From Actinomycetaceae bacterium MB13-C1-2 (GTDB taxonomy: Bacteria; Actinomycetota; Actinomycetes; Actinomycetales; Actinomycetaceae), in NCBI GenBank assembly GCA_035621235.1, contig CP141731.1:1-64000 (forward strand): 64,000 nucleotides of DNA, written 5' to 3'. Positions 62,375-64,000 of this stretch are shown here, piece by piece. The stretch's first letter is position 1. Each line of letters starts with the position of its first letter. The notes beneath the pieces were generated by a model. That model worked only from the letters and a program-made list of their open reading frames with translations. It was not told the origin of the DNA and did not search any database. Position numbers and translations under genes: made by a program.

Positions 62375-63722
62375 TTCCGAATCTGCAGTGGAACTATCGA
62401 ACACCCGCCTCGGCGAAACCCTGTTGCCCTGGGCCAAGCAAAAGCGCTGGTGGCCGACCAGTAGCGAGGCGACGGCCTCGGTCAGCGAGGTACTGTCCCT
62501 GTCTTCCTCCTCGTCGTCGGGCGATTCCCACGTCATCATCGCTCTTTTGCGACCCGAAGGCCTTGATCTACTAATTCAGGTCCCTCTCCTACTGCTCGGT
62601 GACAACCACGACCCTCGCGGGGAAGTCATCGGAACCGTCGGCGACTATCGCGTAGTCGATGGCGTCGCCGAACCGGAGTTCTGGACCGCTTGGGCTGATA
62701 ACGCCTCTGTTATGGCGCCCGAGGGATCGACCAAAGAAGAGTCGCGATCGTTTCTTCGAGCGGCTGTTAGGATCGTTCAGCCATTGGGAGTCGAGCAATC
62801 AAACAGTTCGGTATTGCTGCTCGGAGCGGATCGTCCTCTGATTGCAAAGGTGTATCGGGCATTGCAGGGCGGACTGCATCCAGAGATCGAAATTCCCCTG
62901 GCTCTTGATGGCTGGCGGGGAGTGCCCCGGCTCTGGGCGTACTACAACCTAGAACCGAAAGGTCTGACGAAACCCACGTGTTCGGCCGTCGTTACCGACG
63001 CGGTCGAACACGCAGAAGACGGTGCAGTAACACTAAGAGCGATGGCTAACCGAGGAGAAGATCCTTCCAACGTCGCCTTTGAAATCGGGGCGCTGATAGC
63101 CGATATGCACAATCGCCTCGAAGCCGAGTTGGGAGCCGCCCCGGGTCCAAGTAACGCCGAAATGAAGGACCGCCTCGAAACTGCGCTTCGCACAACAATG
63201 GCGACAACAGATGCCCTTTCAACAGACGATGTCGGGGCGCTACGAGCGACGATTGAGGAACTGACCAAGTACCCCTCGTCCACAAGCGAGGGCGAAGATG
63301 CCACCGAGCCAAAGGCGATCCGCGTCCATGGTGATCTTCACCTCGGCCAGTTGCTACGCGGCGCTGACGGCAAATGGAACGTAGTAGATTTCGAGGGAGA
63401 ACCGCTCCGGATGCTATCTGAGCGACGGATGCCGGACTCCCCTGCCCGGGACATCGCCGGAATGCTTCGCTCCTTCGGATATGCCTCGGACTCAGACGGG
63501 CTCGCCAGGCCCTCCTGGCTCGCAACGGCACGCGCCTCATTTGTCGACGGGTACCAGAGCGTGCGGCCGATCAGTGACTCCGAATTACTGACCATTAGGG
63601 CATACGAGCTTGATAAGGCCCTCTACGAACTGCAATACGAGGCTCAGTTCCGCCCCAATTGGGTCAGAATTCCTATGAGCGCACTGCGCAGTTTGACAGG
63701 CCGGACGGCAGATAAGAGCTAA
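62367..63722 (+). CDS. Maltokinase
   Basis: 451 residues, TTG start overlapping glgE by 8 bp. N-terminal LGETLLPWAKQKRWWPTSSE and C-terminal IRVHGDLHLGQLLR and VVDFEGEPLRMLSERRMPDS, then RDIAGMLRSFGYAS, are the hallmarks of Pep2/Mak maltokinases. It phosphorylates maltose at C1 to give maltose 1-phosphate, the GlgE substrate. No trehalose synthase domain is fused, so maltose must come from elsewhere. A serine-rich patch (LSLSSSSSSG) lies near residue 45-54. Very close to the next gene (3 bp). Confidence 0.92.
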   Translation: MSSSESAVELSNTRLGETLLPWAKQKRWWPTSSEATASVSEVLSLSSSSSSGDSHVIIALLRPEGLDLLIQVPLLLLGDNHDPRGEVIGTVGDYRVVDGVAEPEFWTAWADNASVMAPEGSTKEESRSFLRAAVRIVQPLGVEQSNSSVLLLGADRPLIAKVYRALQGGLHPEIEIPLALDGWRGVPRLWAYYNLEPKGLTKPTCSAVVTDAVEHAEDGAVTLRAMANRGEDPSNVAFEIGALIADMHNRLEAELGAAPGPSNAEMKDRLETALRTTMATTDALSTDDVGALRATIEELTKYPSSTSEGEDATEPKAIRVHGDLHLGQLLRGADGKWNVVDFEGEPLRMLSERRMPDSPARDIAGMLRSFGYASDSDGLARPSWLATARASFVDGYQSVRPISDSELLTIRAYELDKALYELQYEAQFRPNWVRIPMSALRSLTGRTADKS

Positions 63723-63725
63723 TCG

Positions 63726-64000
63726 ATGTCCTCAAGCGTCTTCAACTCAGAGAATGCATTCTGGCAGGGCATGACACGAGTCGCCGACCTGGTTGTACTA
63801 AACGTCCTGTTCTTACTGGGCCTGATTCCAGTCGTTACTGGTGGAGCAGCATTCACCGCGCTCTATGACACGGCCGGGAAGCTTCTTCAGGAACGCGGTA
63901 GTGGGGTGACAAGGACGTTCTGGGCTTCGTTCAAGTCGAATTTCGGTCGCTCCACTGCGATATGGGCCGTTGTTGGACCATTGGGACTGGGAGTTCTGGC
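63726..64000 (+). CDS. YesL-family membrane protein (partial, runs off the window)
   Basis: ATG 63726 begins MSSSVFNSENAFWQGMTRVA and continues as helix VVLNVLFLLGLIPVVTGGAAFTA and LYDTAGKLLQE, the recognisable N-terminus of DUF624/YesL proteins; 91 residues are visible before the right edge. YesL proteins are often linked to carbohydrate transporters and their function is unknown. It starts 3 bp after the maltokinase stop, which suggests co-transcription with glgE and the kinase. Confidence 0.8.
   Translation, partial: MSSSVFNSENAFWQGMTRVADLVVLNVLFLLGLIPVVTGGAAFTALYDTAGKLLQERGSGVTRTFWASFKSNFGRSTAIWAVVGPLGLGVL

Overview
The window is a 64-kb chromosomal segment of a high-GC Gram-positive bacterium (Actinomycetota), most likely an Actinomycetaceae-like or related fermentative actinomycete. 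The lineage call rests on gene content: a single-chain type I fatty acid synthase of 3103 residues inside a bioY | birA-accA3-accD-fas-acpS cluster (an arrangement I associate with bifidobacteria and Actinomycetaceae), a GlgE/maltokinase pair, a PspC-type sensor kinase, frequent GTG/TTG starts, 4-bp start/stop overlaps and several starts that look leaderless. The genus cannot be fixed from the sequence. No rRNA, CRISPR array, phage, transposase or IS element was seen; one tRNA-Leu(TAG) is present.

Layout. 1-3182: tail of a membrane protein, an MFS permease, a SatD-family gene with a membrane partner behind a nested inverted-repeat operator, and a phosphoribosyltransferase. 3341-11135 (minus): a sugar-uptake and sensing operon running ribose-type binding protein, ATPase, permease, esterase, YesM-like sensor kinase, YesN-like response regulator. 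11549-26566: biotin and lipid block, with bioY divergent from birA, carboxylase alpha and beta subunits, FAS-I and AcpS. 26577-30409: LuxR/PspC two-component system divergent from two unrecognised membrane proteins. 30489-42199: accessory and housekeeping genes (RmuC, an unknown membrane protein, lactonase, DASS transporter, NatAB-like exporter, PlsC-like acyltransferase, Bcp peroxidase, YdhR-like protein, GT4 glycosyltransferase and DMT permease). 42581-47000 (minus): tRNA-Leu, mnmA, a cysteine desulfurase, etfA, etfB. 47102-52599: glgX, trpS, an APH-like kinase and a SpoU methyltransferase. 52944-64000 (plus): a disaccharide ABC transporter, beta-phosphoglucomutase, a GH65 phosphorylase, GlgE, maltokinase and the start of a YesL-family protein.

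How the genes work together. BioY imports biotin, BirA attaches it to the carboxylase alpha subunit, the carboxylase makes malonyl-CoA, FAS-I builds acyl chains and AcpS arms its ACP domain. In the right-hand sugar block the ABC transporter probably brings in an alpha-glucosyl disaccharide, GH65 phosphorolyses it to beta-glucose 1-phosphate and PgmB converts this to glucose 6-phosphate; GlgE and maltokinase feed maltose into alpha-glucan and GlgX debranches glycogen. MnmA and the cysteine desulfurase form a tRNA-thiolation pair.

The most interesting signals are: a SatD protein whose acidic motifs recall the palm fold of nucleotidyl cyclases, fused to a helix-turn-helix and preceded by four CAAG/CTTG half-sites; a sugar-ABC permease carrying an extra extracytoplasmic beta-sandwich-like insert; strong hairpins without U-tracts after the binding-protein gene in both sugar operons; and near-palindromic operators over or beside the birA and sugar-ABC promoters.
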